Positions 61,713 through 64,000 of a stretch of DNA of 64,000 nt are shown piece by piece. The position numbers and the translations under genes were made by a program. Every line of letters starts with the position of its first letter. Position 1 is the first letter of the stretch. The DNA is from Micromonospora sp. WMMD1102 (GTDB lineage Bacteria; Actinomycetota; Actinomycetes; Mycobacteriales; Micromonosporaceae): NCBI RefSeq assembly GCF_029626265.1, contig NZ_JARUBN010000001.1:8497001-8561000 (forward strand), in the 5' to 3' direction. Below the pieces are notes generated by a model, which worked only from the letters and a program-made list of their open reading frames with translations, did not search any database and had not been told where the DNA came from.

Positions 61713-62996
61713 TCAGAGCTCGTACGGGATGTCGACGAGCTGGTCGTCGGTGACCTCGGCCGCCGGTGCCCAGGACTCGTAGACCCCGCGTTCGTAGCAC
61801 TGCGCGCCGAGCGGCGCCACGTTGTCCGGGTCTGGTCGGCACAGCCGTAGTCGCAGCCAGCCGCCCTCCTCGCGGAGCACCAGGCAGCGGGTGTCCCGCC
61901 AGTCGACGTACCGGGCCCGGCGGGTGAGCGTCTGCACCGGGTAACGGGCCGCCCGGGTCATCGCCAGCACCCGGAACTCGCCGGGCGGGTCGGCGACCGC
62001 CTCGTGCTCCTGCCCCCGGTAGCCGCCGATCAGCAGGGTGGAGCGGATCGCGTCGCCGGTCGAGACGTACTCCTGGTCGGGTGCGACCCCGGGCACCGCG
62101 GCCAGCAGGTGCCGCCAGCGCGGCCCGGCCATCCGCAGCCAGCCGCGCTGTTCCGGCTGGTACGTGTAGAGCACCACCTCGTCCCCGTCCGGGGTGTGCG
62201 CCAGCAGGGCGGCGTTCGCCGGCAACGGCAGGTCGGCGAAGTCCCGGGTGACGAACTCCGGGATCAGGTGCCGCCCGCTCGGGGTGAACCCGGTGCCGAG
62301 TACCGGCGGGCCGACCCGGTCGTGTGGCGGCATCGTCGTCAGGCCCCGGTGGGTGCCGGCCAGCGGCGCGACGTAGTCGACCGGGTCGGTGGCCCGCCAG
62401 CGCAGCAGGTACGCCACCTCCGGCACCGCCCGCCCCGCCTCCGAGTCGGTACGCAGCAGCATCTGGTCGGCCGGGGTGCGCAGGTGCGCCACGTCGTACT
62501 CGCGGTAGCAGAAGCCGTACGGCAGCCAGCCGCGCAACAGGAATCCGGCGAACTGCTGGGCGGAGAGCGCCTTGACCATCTGGCTGCCCCGGCGCACGGT
62601 CGCCGACTCGCGTACCGAGACCAGCACCGGGTCCTCGGCGGCGGCCGGGCTCTGGCTCAGGCCGTGGATGTCCGTCCAGCCGAGGACCCGGTTGAGTGGT
62701 GCGGTCAGCGGACTGTCCGGCACCCCGAGGCCGTTCGCCCGCTCGGCACCGGGTCCGGTACCGCCCCGGTGCGGGTCGGGCAGCCGGCCGACCTCGCTGG
62801 CGTGGGCGTACCGGTGGTAGGGGTAGCGGGCGTCGGGGCGGCGGTCCCGGTCGAACCCGGCCGCCGGCTCCGCGCTGAACAGCTCGTATGCGGCACCCCG
62901 GGCCAGCTCCGCAGCCGGGTGCACGCCGCCGCCGTACCGGACCCGGAGCCCGGTCGGCGTCTCGGGCACCGCACTGGCCGGCGGGGACACGCTCAC
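61713..62996 (-). CDS. Large hypothetical protein, no recognised family
   Basis: A 427-residue soluble protein that begins VSVSPPASAVPETPTGLRVR (GTG 62996; the frame is open to 63023). Protein-like stretches run throughout: AAYELFSAEPAAGFDRDRRP, YPYHRYAHASEVGRLPDPHR, MVKALSAQQFAGFLLRGWLP, FCYREYDVAHLRTPADQMLL, IRSTLLIGGYRGQEHEAVAD and CYERGVYESWAPAAEVTD. It has no signal peptide, no TM helix and no catalytic motif that I can name. Its aromatic and acidic residues rule out an antisense artefact. The C-terminal third has repeated WLRLR/WLRMA patterns that suggest a beta-rich domain. It lies directly before tatD on the other strand. Confidence 0.75.
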   Translation of the reverse strand: MSVSPPASAVPETPTGLRVRYGGGVHPAAELARGAAYELFSAEPAAGFDRDRRPDARYPYHRYAHASEVGRLPDPHRGGTGPGAERANGLGVPDSPLTAPLNRVLGWTDIHGLSQSPAAAEDPVLVSVRESATVRRGSQMVKALSAQQFAGFLLRGWLPYGFCYREYDVAHLRTPADQMLLRTDSEAGRAVPEVAYLLRWRATDPVDYVAPLAGTHRGLTTMPPHDRVGPPVLGTGFTPSGRHLIPEFVTRDFADLPLPANAALLAHTPDGDEVVLYTYQPEQRGWLRMAGPRWRHLLAAVPGVAPDQEYVSTGDAIRSTLLIGGYRGQEHEAVADPPGEFRVLAMTRAARYPVQTLTRRARYVDWRDTRCLVLREEGGWLRLRLCRPDPDNVAPLGAQCYERGVYESWAPAAEVTDDQLVDIPYEL

Positions 62997-63120
62997 CGCG
63001 CCGACGCTAAGACCGGTCGGCACCGGCCGAGTGAACGTCGGGTTACCGACCGGGGTAGCCAGGGCCGGAGCCGGCCGGATCTGCCGGTTCGGCTGGCCGC
63101 CCGGCGCCGGTCCGACACCC

Positions 63121-63194
63121 GCCGCCCGCCGATCGACCCACCGCTCCGGTCCGGCCCCCGCCGCCCGCCGATCGATTCACCGCTCCGGTCCGGC
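63121..63194. repeat. Tandem repeat, two 35-bp copies at 39-bp period
   Basis: GCCGCCCGCCGATCGA followed by CACCGCTCCGGTCCGGC occurs at 63121-63155 and 63160-63194 with two or three mismatches. It fills the divergent gap between the hypothetical gene and tatD. Confidence 0.75.
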
Positions 63195-63271
63195 AGCCGC
63201 CGCCCTGCCGGAAGGCCCCACCTGGTACGCCCGCGTACGCGGCCCCCGACCGGTGTGTGATGCTGGCGGCG

Positions 63272-64000
63272 ATGAGTCAGCAGCCGACCGAGAGCCGCCG
63301 CCAGCGGGCCGCCCGCCGGGCGGGAGAGTACCCACCGGTGCCCGAGCCCCTGCCGGTGCCGGTGCTCGACAGCCACACCCACCTGGACATCACCCTTCCC
63401 GAGGCGGGTACGCCGCCGTGGCACGGCCGGTCGGACGATCCGGTGGCGGCGGCGGTCGAGCTGGCCACCGAGGTCGGGGTGGACCGGTTGGTGCAGGTCG
63501 GCGTGGACGTGGTCTCGTCCCGGTGGGGTGCCGAGGTGGCGGCGCGGCAGCCGGCGGTGGTCGCCACGGTGGCGCTGCACCCGAACGAGGCGCCCCGGCT
63601 CGCCGACCTGGACGAGGCGCTGCGGGAGATCGAGTCACTCGCCGCCGAGGAGCGGGTCCGCGGCATCGGCGAGACCGGGATGGACTTCTTCCGTACCGGT
63701 GCCGAGGGCCGGGCCGCCCAGGAGACGAGTTTCCGGGCACACATCGCGATCGCCAAGCGGTACGCCAAGCCGCTGGTGATCCACGACCGGGACGCGCACG
63801 CCGACGTGCTGCGGGTGCTGGACTCCGAGGGCGCACCGGAGACGGTGGTGCTGCACTGCTTCTCCGCCGACGCCGAGTTCGCCGCCGAGTGTGTCCGGCG
63901 CGGCTACCTGCTCAGTTTCGCCGGCACGGTCACCTTCGGCAACGCGACGGCGCTGCGCGAGGCGGCCAGGGTCACTCCGGTGGAGCAGATCCTGGTGGAG
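63272..64000 (+). CDS. TatD-family hydrolase, 3' end beyond the window
   Basis: The first 243 residues of a TatD-type metal-dependent nuclease. Residues 1-30 are an extension (MSQQPTESRRQRAARRAGEY), then the metal motif VLDSHTHLD, the LQVGVDVVSSRWGAEVAA segment, ALHPNEAP, GIGETGMDFFRT (the Glu ligand), FRAHIAIAKRYAKPLVIHDR and VLHCFSADAEFAAEC. ATG 63272 or ATG 63260 could be the start. In many actinomycetes this gene follows metG closely and precedes rpf, ksgA and ispE. Here about 5.7 kb separates it from metG. Confidence 0.93.
   Translation, partial: MSQQPTESRRQRAARRAGEYPPVPEPLPVPVLDSHTHLDITLPEAGTPPWHGRSDDPVAAAVELATEVGVDRLVQVGVDVVSSRWGAEVAARQPAVVATVALHPNEAPRLADLDEALREIESLAAEERVRGIGETGMDFFRTGAEGRAAQETSFRAHIAIAKRYAKPLVIHDRDAHADVLRVLDSEGAPETVVLHCFSADAEFAAECVRRGYLLSFAGTVTFGNATALREAARVTPVEQILVE

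Noticed and set aside
1..64000. CRISPR arrays, rRNA and tRNA genes
   Set aside because: No regularly spaced repeats and no cloverleaf with a GGTTCRA-type arm were found on either strand by eye.

Overview
The DNA is high-GC throughout. Its gene content (SARP/AfsR-like regulator, SigE-family sigma factor, S-adenosyl methyltransferases of the PF04672 type, Scr1-type regulator debris, SGNH lipase, pmt-rsmI-metG-tatD housekeeping block) points to a filamentous actinomycete, most likely Micromonosporaceae. The genus is an inference from gene families and codon use, not from a marker gene.

The left half, about 1-33 kb, is accessory DNA full of insertion-sequence debris. It starts with dihydrofolate-reductase-fold proteins (272-1490, plus a paralogue at 8586-9140), a truncated TetR gene, a SARP-NB-ARC-TPR regulator preceded by an overlapping small secreted-peptide ORF (2121-5089), and a large LuxR/AAA regulator (5601-8306). 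Broken IS5, IS256, IS3 and IS701-type pieces follow at 9.3-10.7 kb and 12.1-13.1 kb. One is a 545-bp internally deleted IS5-family element with clear terminal inverted repeats sitting inside an IS256 gene. An NAD(P)-dependent oxidoreductase (11050-11928) and a DHA2-type MFS exporter (13424-15028) lie between them.

The centrepiece is a lanthipeptide locus at 15716-25991. A stand-alone LanC cyclase (minus strand) diverges from a precursor gene lanA (17220-17414), a strong hairpin, two lanM genes that overlap by four bases, and a C39-peptidase ABC transporter lanT. Both LanM dehydratase halves keep their kinase-like residues. Their cyclase halves have lost the canonical Cys/Cys/His zinc ligands: LanM1 has His/His/His and LanM2 has Gly/His/Thr. 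The separate LanC keeps all three. The predicted core peptide has four Ser and only one Cys, at its last position. The simplest reading is two LanM dehydratases working with a class-I-like cyclase in trans. An intact IS256-family element (26392-27953) follows and abuts a 5'-truncated FG-GAP-like gene.

From 29 to 41 kb come small accessory genes: a voltage-gated-type potassium channel, a frameshifted cupin, a quinone oxidoreductase with an XRE/MmyB-type regulator, a PF04672 methyltransferase, a HAD hydrolase, and a divergent pair of von Willebrand A proteins, one fused to a TIR domain through an apparent frameshift. A SigE-family sigma factor follows, coupled to a membrane-anchored HAF-repeat protein.

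From 41 to 48.8 kb is a translationally coupled ABC exporter of the FtsX/MacB type (two ATPases and two very large permeases). From 48.8 kb the window moves into conserved chromosome: secreted SGNH lipase, PQQ-repeat lipoprotein, protein O-mannosyltransferase (pmt), rsmI, a membrane protein, metG, and the start of a TatD nuclease at the right edge. Between metG and tatD lies a roughly 5.7-kb insertion-prone segment with a second PF04672 methyltransferase, an ECF sigma factor and its membrane partner, an ISL3-type remnant, a DUF4279 protein, a truncated Scr1-type regulator and a large protein of unknown function.
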